NCBI GenBank assembly: GCA_017483425.1
Contig: JAFUWM010000127.1
Span: forward strand, 1 to 9,907
From: Lachnospiraceae bacterium
Lineage (GTDB): Bacteria > Bacillota > Clostridia > Lachnospirales > Lachnospiraceae
Reading direction: 5' to 3'
Length of the DNA stretch: 9,907 nucleotides
In this document: piece after piece, positions 1 through 6,333 of the stretch
Position numbering within the stretch: the first letter of the stretch is position 1
Layout of the letters: each line of letters opens with the position of its first letter
Notes under the pieces: generated by a model
What the model saw: the letters and a program-made list of their open reading frames with translations, nothing else
Told to the model about the DNA's origin: nothing
Database searches by the model: none
Program-made: the position numbers and the translations under genes

Positions 1-410
1 CCCCAGCCTCTGAACGCAAGGTAGCCGGCAAGTGTAGCTATCCATGGCGGGATATTTACATATGCTATCAGATAACCCAGTATCACACCATAAACTATAC
101 CGACCAAAAGCATAACAAGAACGGATACCCCGGGATTAACCTGTTTGACGGTCATGAGTATACCGCCTATCGCTCCCAAAAAGCATACAAAAGAACCGCA
201 GGAAAGATCGATATTACCGCCTGTGAGCATACACATAAGCATACCTGTCGCAAGCACGAATACGTATGCGTTCTGTGTAATAAGTGCATTAAAGTTCATT
301 GCCTGAAACATCTGACCGCTTGTCATAACCGTGAAAAAGATATAAACCAGGACAAGGACTATAAGCATTGCATTTTTCTTTAGTACTGATATTGCTTTAT
401 TATTATTCAT
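1..410 (-). CDS. Second MmsB/GguB-type sugar ABC transporter permease (N-terminal 136 residues; cut by window edge)
   Basis: The frame opens at ATG 410 and runs open to base 1, so only the N-terminal third is present. It begins MNNNKAISVLKKNAML and contains the family motif GGNIDLSCGS followed by IPPWIATLAGYLAFRG. It aligns without large gaps to the permease encoded just upstream (424-1590): both share QNAYVFVLA, the GGNIDL-CGS motif and PP-IATLAG, so the two are paralogues. About four hydrophobic membrane segments are visible in this part. The start follows the upstream stop by 13 nt and has a very strong Shine-Dalgarno (GGGAGGAGGAG), so it is the fourth gene of the chvE operon. It should be an integral cytoplasmic-membrane subunit of a monosaccharide importer, either pairing with the first permease as a heterodimer or forming an alternative pore. 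The C-terminal part, including the conserved cytoplasmic loop, is outside the window. Confidence 0.9.
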   Translation of the reverse strand, partial: MNNNKAISVLKKNAMLIVLVLVYIFFTVMTSGQMFQAMNFNALITQNAYVFVLATGMLMCMLTGGNIDLSCGSFVCFLGAIGGILMTVKQVNPGVSVLVMLLVGIVYGVILGYLIAYVNIPPWIATLAGYLAFRGW

Positions 411-423
411 GACTCCTCCTCCC

Positions 424-1590
424 TTACTTTTTCTTCTGATTTGACACAACATCAAAGATGATCGCTATCAGAACGACAAGGCCTTTGACGACTTTCTGAT
501 AGTTGGCCTCAACTCCCATGATACTCATACCCATGTTTATGACACCCATGAGCAGAGCACCGATGACTATACCAAATATATTTCCTTCACCGCCGTATGC
601 CGACGCGCCGCCGATGAAGCAGGCTGCTATTGCATCCATCTCATAGCCCTGTCCAAAAGTCGGCTGAGCCTGAGTAGCCCTCGCGATTGTTAATATCCCG
701 GCAAGACCTGACATAAGACCCATATTCACATACGCGAAGAAGTAGACCTTCCTGGGATCGACTCCGGAGAGAGCCGTTGCTTTCTCGTTTCCGCCTACGG
801 CATAGAGATAGCGGCCCATGGTCGTATTTGAAGTGATATAAGCGTATACCAGAAGCACAAGGCCGATCCATATAAGTGATGTGGGTATTCCCTTATAGCT
901 TGCGAGCTTTATAAAGAACCATATAACAGCCGCACTTATTATGACCATCTTTATAACTTCCGAATAAAAAGGTCCGACATCATATCCGGCCTTGATAGCT
1001 GCCGCCCTGCCTCTGATGACCATAAGCACGTAAATAACTACAAGGATGATGCCTACTAAGATACAGGTGATATTGAGCCCCTGTCCGCCAAAGAGATCGG
1101 GAATATAGCAATCCGCTCCGCCACCGAATACATTAAGGAATGCCTGGTTGCGGATACCTATCGTATAACCCTGAAGCACGACGTTTGATAATCCTCTGAA
1201 AGCATACATGCCGGCAAGTGTCGCAATGAAAGGCGGTACCTTTATATAAGCTATCCAGAATCCCTGCCATGCTCCGACAAGCAGACCGCCTATGAGCATT
1301 ACTATCACGGCAAATATCCAGCTGATATTCTTGTCCATCATTACAGCTCCGATACCGCCTATGAAGCAGACTACAGAGCCGCACGCAAGGTCGATGTTAC
1401 CGCCGGTAAGGATACACAAAAGCATTCCGGCTGCAAGGACAAACACATACGCGTTCTGTGATATAAGGTTGTTAACATTCTGAGGCAGAAGCATCTTTCC
1501 GCCTGTCACCGCATGAAAGAAGATGATAACCGCTATAAGGGCAAATACCATCGTATATTTCTTAAGTACATCTTTAATATTTATACTCAT
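424..1590 (-). CDS. mmsB: Multiple-monosaccharide ABC transporter permease (MmsB/GguB family)
   Basis: This is a polytopic membrane subunit of a carbohydrate-uptake ABC importer (BPD_transp_2/XylH-like family). The protein has about ten hydrophobic segments. It carries GGNIDLACGS near residue 65 and the C-terminal family signature EMDAIAACFIGGASAYGGEG, where the ATPase is expected to dock. Length (388 aa from ATG 1590) fits MmsB/GguB. A GTG at 1599 is in frame, but ATG 1590 is preferred because GGAAGGGG sits 8 nt before it, while the GTG would lie directly against that site. With ATG 1590 the gene starts 1 nt after the ATPase stop codon, which implies translational coupling. Partners are the ATPase just upstream, the ChvE-type lipoprotein, and the second permease 13 nt downstream. 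By family, substrates would be sugars such as xylose, arabinose, galactose or glucose; the sequence alone does not say which. Confidence 0.93.
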   Translation of the reverse strand: MSINIKDVLKKYTMVFALIAVIIFFHAVTGGKMLLPQNVNNLISQNAYVFVLAAGMLLCILTGGNIDLACGSVVCFIGGIGAVMMDKNISWIFAVIVMLIGGLLVGAWQGFWIAYIKVPPFIATLAGMYAFRGLSNVVLQGYTIGIRNQAFLNVFGGGADCYIPDLFGGQGLNITCILVGIILVVIYVLMVIRGRAAAIKAGYDVGPFYSEVIKMVIISAAVIWFFIKLASYKGIPTSLIWIGLVLLVYAYITSNTTMGRYLYAVGGNEKATALSGVDPRKVYFFAYVNMGLMSGLAGILTIARATQAQPTFGQGYEMDAIAACFIGGASAYGGEGNIFGIVIGALLMGVINMGMSIMGVEANYQKVVKGLVVLIAIIFDVVSNQKKK

Positions 1591-1591
1591 G

Positions 1592-3130
1592 TCATTCACC
1601 CCTTCCCGACTGTACTATGTTCGCCATTATACGCTCCTGGGATGCCTCTTCGGCATTGAGCTCTCCGACGAATCTGCCTTCGTTCATGATATATATCCTG
1701 TCACTCATACCGATGACCTCGGGAAGCTCTGAGGATATCATAACCACCGACTTTCCTGCCTTTACGAGATCATTTATTATACAGTAGATCTCATATTTTG
1801 CTCCGACATCAATACCTCTGGTTGGCTCATCCAGGATCAGGATGTCCGGATCGGTAAACATCCACTTCGCAAGGAGTACCTTCTGCTGGTTTCCTCCGGA
1901 AAGATTTCCCACATTCTGCTCTACAGAAGGGGTCTTGGTGCTGAGCTTTTCCCTGTACTCATCAGCAACCTGATATTCCTTATCTTTATCAATAACTCCG
2001 TTATTGCTGACACCCTTCATATTCGCAAGCGATGTGTTTACCCTTATGGGATTTGAAAGGACGAGACCGTTACCCTTTCTGTCCTCGGTAACATAGGCGA
2101 GCTTCGCCTCGATCGCGGCTCTTGAATTCTTCAGATCCACATTCTGTCCGTTTATCTTGAGTGTTCCGGTGATGCCCGAGCCGTACGACTTTCCGAAGAT
2201 GCTCATCGCAAGCTCCGTACGTCCTGCGCCCATCAGACCGTAGATGCCGACAACTTCGCCTTTTCTTACCTTGAGATTTACATTATCTACCACTTTACGT
2301 TCCGTGTAGAGAGGATGGTAGACCGTCCAGTTCTCTACCTCCATATTTACATCGCCAAGCTCTACTCCCTCTCTCTTGGGGAAGCGGTTTGTAAGCTCAC
2401 GCCCGACCATTCCGCGGATTATTCGATCCTCATTTATCTCCATATTATGGCAATCCAGAGTCTCTACAGTCGAACCGTCACGGATGACCGTGATCTTGTC
2501 CGCAACATACACAACCTCGTTGAGCTTATGACTGATTATTATCATTGTCATGCCCTGCTTCTTGAATTCAAGCATGAGATCGAGAAGCGCTCTCGAATCC
2601 GTCTCGTTCAATGAAGATGTGGGCTCATCAAGGATAAGGAGCTTCGCGTGCTTGGCAAGAGCTTTCGCTATCTCAACAAGCTGCTGCTTACCTGTTCCTA
2701 TATCCTTTATCAATACTCTTGAAGATTCCGAAAGACCGACCATTTTCAGATACTTGTCAGCCTCGCCGTATGTCTCGTTCCAGTTGATAGCGTTCTTTTT
2801 TCCTCTTTCATTTCCGAGGAACATATTCTCGCCTATTGACATCTGCGGCACAAGGGCAAGCTCCTGATGGATTATGACTATTCCCTTCTCCTCAGAATCC
2901 TTTATCTTCTGAAACTTACATACTTCCCCATTATATACTATATCTCCCTCATAAGTTCCGTACGGATATATTCCGCTGAGGACATTCATGAGTGTGGATT
3001 TTCCCGCCCCGTTTTCGCCGACCAGAGCATGAATCTCGCCTTCTTCAACCGAAAGGTTGACATTGTCCAATGCCTTTACGCCGGGGAAGACCTTGGTAAT
3101 ATGATCCATTCTCAGCAATTCTTTTGCCAA
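1592..3130 (-). CDS. mmsA: Multiple-monosaccharide ABC transporter ATP-binding protein, two fused nucleotide-binding domains (MmsA/GguA family)
   Basis: This cytoplasmic ATPase powers sugar import. It is 512 aa with two ABC domains, as usual for sugar importers of the MglA/XylG/GguA class. Domain 1 has Walker A GENGAGKST (38-46), a signature-like IGTGKQQLVEIAKAL (144-158), Walker B LLILDEPTSSL (164-174) and the H-loop His201. Domain 2 has the degenerate Walker A GLMGAGRTE (about 298-306) that is normal for this class, the signature NLSGGNQQK (409-417), and Walker B ILILDEPTRG. Its H-loop position reads SSELPE, also usual here. The start is TTG at 3130: GAGGAGGG lies 7 nt upstream, whereas the first in-frame ATG (3109) has no Shine-Dalgarno. 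It follows chvE after a 102-nt gap holding a GC-rich hairpin and runs into the permease with a 1-nt gap. Confidence 0.95.
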   Translation of the reverse strand: MAKELLRMDHITKVFPGVKALDNVNLSVEEGEIHALVGENGAGKSTLMNVLSGIYPYGTYEGDIVYNGEVCKFQKIKDSEEKGIVIIHQELALVPQMSIGENMFLGNERGKKNAINWNETYGEADKYLKMVGLSESSRVLIKDIGTGKQQLVEIAKALAKHAKLLILDEPTSSLNETDSRALLDLMLEFKKQGMTMIIISHKLNEVVYVADKITVIRDGSTVETLDCHNMEINEDRIIRGMVGRELTNRFPKREGVELGDVNMEVENWTVYHPLYTERKVVDNVNLKVRKGEVVGIYGLMGAGRTELAMSIFGKSYGSGITGTLKINGQNVDLKNSRAAIEAKLAYVTEDRKGNGLVLSNPIRVNTSLANMKGVSNNGVIDKDKEYQVADEYREKLSTKTPSVEQNVGNLSGGNQQKVLLAKWMFTDPDILILDEPTRGIDVGAKYEIYCIINDLVKAGKSVVMISSELPEVIGMSDRIYIMNEGRFVGELNAEEASQERIMANIVQSGRGE

Positions 3131-3146
3131 AACTTTTCCCTCCTCT
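3128..3146 (-). promoter_or_regulatory. Strong ribosome-binding site fixing a TTG start for mmsA
   Basis: On the minus strand GAGGAGGG is followed by 7 nt (AAAAGTT) and then TTG at 3130, which begins MAKELLRMDHITK. The next in-frame ATG, 21 nt further on, is preceded by AATTGCTGAG with no Shine-Dalgarno. The rare start codon with a strong site may moderate ATPase output relative to the binding protein; that last point is inference. Confidence 0.75.
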
Positions 3147-3173
3147 CAATACCTTCTATGTAATACGGTAAAA

Positions 3174-3196
3174 TGGGGCGGGCATTGCCCGCCCCA
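3174..3196 (-). terminator. Intercistronic GC-rich hairpin with T tail between chvE and mmsA (partial terminator / mRNA-stabilising stem)
   Basis: Read on the minus strand, TGGGGCGGGC, loop AAT, GCCCGCCCCA forms a perfect 10-bp stem followed at once by TTTTACC. It starts about 37 nt after the chvE stop and ends about 44 nt before the mmsA start. The structure is that of an intrinsic terminator with a short U run. Because the ATPase and permease genes continue on the same strand with no obvious promoter of their own, leaky termination or protection of chvE mRNA from 3' decay is the likely role. Either would give much more binding protein than membrane components, a common arrangement in binding-protein ABC operons. 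Confidence 0.75.
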
Positions 3197-3232
3197 AATT
3201 TCAGTTTGGTTAAAATTTGAGAGTCTTCTCAA

Positions 3233-4429
3233 TTACTTAAGCTGATCCTCTGTGTAGTAACCTGAATCGATAAGGATCTCCTTATAGTTGTTTGCATCTG
3301 CGAATACAGGCTCGCAAAGGTATGAAGGAACTGTGATCACGTTGTTGTTGTATGTCTCTGTATCGTTTACATCAACGGTCTCATCCTTAAGGATCTGTCC
3401 AACCATCTTAACAACCTGGCTTGCAAGTGTACGTGTATCCTTGAATACTGACATTGACTGCTTGCCTGCGATCATGTTCTTTGTATTCTCGATATCGCAG
3501 TCCTGACCTGTGATGATGGGATATGAGCCGTTGTAGTTAGCTGCAAGAGCGTTCTCAACACCAAGTGCTGTAGAGTCGTTTGAGCAAAGCCATACATCCA
3601 CGTTAGTGCCATCTGCATAGAAAGATGAAAGGATGTTCTCTGCTCTTGACTGAGCTGTCTCTGTTGCCCATGTAGGTGTAGCAACCTCTTCAAATGTCTT
3701 CTGGCCTGAAACTACGTTGAGCTTGCCCTCGTCGATGTAAGGCTTGAGCACGTCCATAGCGCCGTTGAAGAAGTAACCTGCGTTGTTGTCACCGGGATCT
3801 CCTGCTGTGAACTCGATGTTGAAAGGTCCCTCAGCGTTGTCGAGATCAAGAGTATCCTTTACATATGTGCCCTGAACTGTACCAACCATGTAGTTATCAA
3901 ATGTAGCATAATATGAAACCGCATCTGAATCCATGAGCAGACGGTCATAAGCGATAACCGGGATAGCTGATTCTTTAGCCATGTCAAGAGCCTCACCAAG
4001 TGAAGAACCCTCTATAGCTGCTATAACGAGAACGTTGCATCCGCTTGAGATCATGTTCTCAACCTGTGAGAGCTGGGTCTGGACATCGTTTGAAGCATAC
4101 TGAAGATCAACTTCATATCCTGCCTCTGTAAGCTCTTTCTCCATGTTTGCGCCGTCCTGATTCCATCTCTGGAGATCCTTGGTAGGCATTGAAACGCCAA
4201 CCTTAAGGCCTTCTGAAGGAGCAGCGGTTTCTTCTGCCGCGGTATCCTCTGCTGCATCATCAGCGGGTGCTGCTTCTTCCTCTGCTGCAGGAGCCTCTTC
4301 CTCTGCAGGTGCTGCCTCTTCCTCTGCTGCTGCCGGCTCAGCCGTATCTGCAGCAGTGCTGCCACAGCCTGCGAGCAAAGCTGCTACCATAGTCATTGAA
4401 AGAATAGCACTAAGTAACTTTTTCTTCAT
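3233..4429 (-). CDS. chvE: ChvE-type multiple-monosaccharide-binding lipoprotein
   Basis: This extracellular, lipid-anchored sugar receptor delivers sugar to the MmsAB transporter. The 398-aa product has a signal peptide (MKKKLLSAILSMTMVAALLA) and lipobox LAGC with Cys22 as the lipidated residue. An Ala/Glu/Pro/Asp tether of about 50 residues follows, and the periplasmic-binding-protein fold starts near residue 75 (LKVGVSMP). Family features include DLQRWNQDG, VLVIAAIEGSSLGEAL, PVIAYDRLL, YYATFDNYMVG, a GQDCD site and the C-terminal PSYLCEPV with IDSGYYTEDQL. These match Agrobacterium ChvE more closely than E. coli XylF. ATG 4429 has GGGAGGA about 7 nt upstream. It is the first gene of the transporter operon and diverges from the response-regulator gene at 4732, so it is the probable main target of that regulator. 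Exact sugar preference cannot be read from sequence. Confidence 0.94.
   Translation of the reverse strand: MKKKLLSAILSMTMVAALLAGCGSTAADTAEPAAAEEEAAPAEEEAPAAEEEAAPADDAAEDTAAEETAAPSEGLKVGVSMPTKDLQRWNQDGANMEKELTEAGYEVDLQYASNDVQTQLSQVENMISSGCNVLVIAAIEGSSLGEALDMAKESAIPVIAYDRLLMDSDAVSYYATFDNYMVGTVQGTYVKDTLDLDNAEGPFNIEFTAGDPGDNNAGYFFNGAMDVLKPYIDEGKLNVVSGQKTFEEVATPTWATETAQSRAENILSSFYADGTNVDVWLCSNDSTALGVENALAANYNGSYPIITGQDCDIENTKNMIAGKQSMSVFKDTRTLASQVVKMVGQILKDETVDVNDTETYNNNVITVPSYLCEPVFADANNYKEILIDSGYYTEDQLK
4272..4334 (-). repeat. Three tandem 21-bp repeats coding the AEEEAAP-like tether of ChvE
   Basis: The plus-strand core GCYTCTTCCTCTGC recurs at 4272, 4293 and 4314, exactly 21 bp apart. On the coding strand this gives seven-residue units AEEEAAP / AEEEAPA / AEEEAAP within the tether just after the lipobox. 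The repeat lies in frame and could change length by slippage without disrupting the binding fold. It also creates long false open frames rich in Ala/Ser (plus strand) and Gln/Arg (minus strand). Confidence 0.7.
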
Positions 4430-4489
4430 GTTTGTTTTCCTCCCTTATAAAATAGTGATTGTTGAAGCTTTTTGAAGCTTAGTACAGAT

Positions 4490-4521
4490 ATGATACTAGC
4501 ACACTGTTTTCTGAAACGAAA
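4490..4521 (-). promoter_or_regulatory. Candidate chvE promoter with extended -10 and weak -35
   Basis: On the minus strand an extended -10, TGCTAGTAT (hexamer at 4493-4498), lies 17 nt after a poor -35, TTTCGT (4516-4521). An overlapping alternative -10, TATCAT (4490-4495), matches five of six consensus bases. The weak -35 fits a promoter that needs an activator. The start site would fall near 4486 with a leader of roughly 55 nt. This was assigned by eye only. Confidence 0.35.
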
Positions 4522-4560
4522 CAGGAAATAATTGCAGACATGAATGATCGGATCAGATTA

Positions 4561-4606
4561 AGGGTAGCACAAATTTGTCCCGGACTTTACAAAATTGTGC
4601 TATCCT
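4561..4606. repeat. Long inverted repeat, likely operator of the YesN-type regulator
   Basis: The left arm AGGGTAGCACAAATTTGT (4561-4578) and the right arm (4589-4606), read on the other strand as AGGATAGCACAATTTTGT, agree at 16 of 18 positions around a 10-bp spacer. Neither side is followed by a T run, so this is not a terminator. It sits between the two divergent promoters, about 75-120 bp upstream of the proposed chvE start, where an activator-bound operator is plausible. Binding by the neighbouring AraC-type regulator is inference. Confidence 0.6.
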
Positions 4607-4632
4607 ACAAGTTACCATCGGCAAAATGCATG

Positions 4633-4661
4633 TTGATTCCATTTTTTATTTGTAATATTAC
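4633..4661 (+). promoter_or_regulatory. Candidate promoter of the regulator-sensor operon
   Basis: TTGATT (4633-4638) and TATTAC (4656-4661) are spaced 17 bp apart, each matching four of six sigma-A consensus bases. Transcription would begin near 4668, giving a leader of about 65 nt. The fourth TAGCAC copy (minus strand, 4669-4674) lies at this start point, which would suit autoregulation. This is a visual assignment only. Confidence 0.35.
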
Positions 4662-4731
4662 CTTAATCGTGCTAAATTAGCCGTAATTGGACGATACATG
4701 CAAAAAATTCCTCTTCTAAAAGGAAACAGAA

Positions 4732-6324
4732 ATGTACAGGATAATGCTGGCCGATGACGAGGGGATCGTCACTGATTCTATCAAGTTTATAATCGATAAG
4801 GAATTTGCCGGGCTTTGCGAAACAGAAACGGCAAAGACGGGAAGAGCCGTTATCGAGCTTGCGGAGACTTTCAGGCCTGATATCGCTTTCATGGATATAC
4901 AGATGCCCGGTATAAACGGGATAGAGGCAATGAAGGAGATACGCAGGACGAATTCATCCACGGTGTTTATCATACTCAGCGCGTACGATAAATTTGATTA
5001 TGCTAAGGAAGCTATAAACCTCGGTGTACTGGATTATCTGAATAAACCCTTCAGCAAGGAAATGATAGTGGACGTGCTGGGGAGGGCGATGAAGCAGATA
5101 GATTCCGCGAAAGAAAGGCGCAGACAGGAGCTGTCGATACGTGAAAAGATAGAGACAGTCACTCCGGTCATAGAGAGCGGATTCGTATATTCAATACTGT
5201 TTCAGGAGAGCCAGGCCGTAACGGAAAACTATAAGGAGCTGCTCAGCATAAAGGATGACTACGGGTATATGCTGGTGATGGCAGTCATTGATGCGGATTC
5301 TGATTCTGAGAACCCTGTGGGCTCTGGCATAAGGGTTCAGTCCGAATATACAAAGATACGGGACATGATACGGGGAAGGCTTGGTTGTGTCACGGGACCG
5401 CTGCTTTCTAATAAGATAATCTGCTATTTCCCGCAAAAAGACGCGCGGATGGAGTATGATGACAGGGTCAGGATAATAACAAGATGTGAAGAGCTTTTGA
5501 AAGAACTTCTTGAAAAAACCGGGATCAGCGCGCGCATAGGAATCGGCACGGTACAGCCTGTCGAGGCGGCTTCTGACTCCTATAAAGCGGCACTGGAAGC
5601 GCTCCATCTCTCAAAGGCTGAGGTTGCACACGCAAGCGACCTTCCCATTGGCTGCGCATATGAGCCTGACTATCCGGCGGATCTGGAAAAGAAGCTCTTT
5701 GCGGCAGTAGGCTCGGGAGACGCTAACCTTACAAGTGAATACGCGGCTAGCTTTTTTGCATGGATGAAAGAAACATATCCTGACGCGCTCATAGACGCGA
5801 GACTGAAGTGTCTTGAGTTTGTACTGTGGGCCGAGCGGCTGTCCTATGAGTCGGGAGGCATGACGTACAGATTCCTCCGCCGCTCCGACTATCTGCCTTC
5901 CCTGATGGGTTGTAATGATTTTGACGAGCTGGAAAGCTGGTTTACAGGAAAGATAAATGAAGCGGCGCGCAATGTAAACGCCAAAAAAGAAGAAAAGCTT
6001 GACAGTCTTGTCGAGGAGGCAAAGAGCTATATAGCTGAGAACTACTCAAAGGATATATCACTTGACGAGATATCCGGAAGGGTCGATGTCAGTCCTTATT
6101 ATTTCACGAGGCTTTTTAAGGAAGAGACAGGAGAGACATTTCTTGAATACCTTACCGGACTAAGGATGGATAAGGCAAAGGAGCTTATGAGGGATCAGAG
6201 CATTTCCGTAAAGGATATCTGTACACAGGTCGGGTATTCTGATCCCAATTATTTCTCGAGGATATTTAAGAAGACTGTAGGAAAGACACCCACGGAATAT
6301 CGTGCGGAAAGTGCAACGGGATAA
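4732..6324 (+). CDS. YesN-type response regulator: REC, GGDEF-like middle, AraC-family HTH
   Basis: This DNA-binding response regulator is probably the activator of the divergent chvE transporter operon. Residues 1-120 form a receiver domain: acidic pocket D8/D9, phospho-acceptor D55 (FMDIQMPG), S83 in ILSAYDKF, and K105-P106. Residues about 175-295 resemble the degenerate cyclase-like (GGDEF-fold) segment common in this group, with ARIGIGTV followed by SYKAALEALHLSK; no GGDEF catalytic motif is seen. Residues about 425-525 are an AraC-type double helix-turn-helix with LDEISGRVDVSPYYFTRLFKEETG and ICTQVGYSDPNYFSRIFKKTVGKTP. The 530-aa length is typical. ATG 4732 has AGGA 7 nt upstream. The XylF-type sensor gene follows after 9 nt, so both are co-transcribed. 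Its histidine kinase partner is likely the gene at 8738 onward. By analogy with Clostridium beijerinckii XylFII-LytS-YesN, the signal may be xylose or another monosaccharide. Confidence 0.93.
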   Translation: MYRIMLADDEGIVTDSIKFIIDKEFAGLCETETAKTGRAVIELAETFRPDIAFMDIQMPGINGIEAMKEIRRTNSSTVFIILSAYDKFDYAKEAINLGVLDYLNKPFSKEMIVDVLGRAMKQIDSAKERRRQELSIREKIETVTPVIESGFVYSILFQESQAVTENYKELLSIKDDYGYMLVMAVIDADSDSENPVGSGIRVQSEYTKIRDMIRGRLGCVTGPLLSNKIICYFPQKDARMEYDDRVRIITRCEELLKELLEKTGISARIGIGTVQPVEAASDSYKAALEALHLSKAEVAHASDLPIGCAYEPDYPADLEKKLFAAVGSGDANLTSEYAASFFAWMKETYPDALIDARLKCLEFVLWAERLSYESGGMTYRFLRRSDYLPSLMGCNDFDELESWFTGKINEAARNVNAKKEEKLDSLVEEAKSYIAENYSKDISLDEISGRVDVSPYYFTRLFKEETGETFLEYLTGLRMDKAKELMRDQSISVKDICTQVGYSDPNYFSRIFKKTVGKTPTEYRAESATG

Positions 6325-6333
6325 ATATTTGGA

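Larger units (their letters stand above)
4430..4731. promoter_or_regulatory. Divergent control region between chvE and the response-regulator gene
   Basis: This 302-bp stretch has no convincing gene. It is AT-rich relative to the coding sequence and must hold the promoters for both divergent transcripts. Visible structure, listed separately, includes a long inverted repeat near its centre, candidate promoters facing each way, and four TAGCAC copies: plus strand at 4497-4502 and 4565-4570, minus strand at 4597-4602 and 4669-4674. The chvE leader also carries two direct copies of TTGAAGCTT (4462-4470 and 4472-4480). Confidence 0.8.

Noticed and set aside
1591..1599. GTG at 1599 as the start of mmsB, giving an 8-bp overlap with mmsA
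   Set aside because: The Shine-Dalgarno GGAAGGGG abuts this GTG, whereas it lies 8 nt before ATG 1590, which is the better start.
2315..3163. Several plus-strand open frames opposite mmsA
   Set aside because: They lie fully antisense to the ATPase, whose motifs are continuous and intact, and they show no recognisable protein features.
4179..4475. Ser/Ala-rich open frame on the plus strand opposite the chvE start
   Set aside because: It is a shadow of the Ala/Glu tether repeat, has low complexity, and lies antisense to a well supported gene.
4462..4480. Direct repeat TTGAAGCTT x2 as a regulator site
   Set aside because: It lies in the chvE leader downstream of the proposed start and has only two short copies. 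It may form a small AAGCTT hairpin; no function can be supported.
4504..4524. CTGTTT / AAACAG inverted repeat containing TGAAACG, considered as a CcpA cre site
   Set aside because: The arms are only 6 bp and the bases do not fit the 14-bp cre consensus; the CG dinucleotide is in the wrong place relative to TGAAA. It overlaps the proposed -35 and may be chance.
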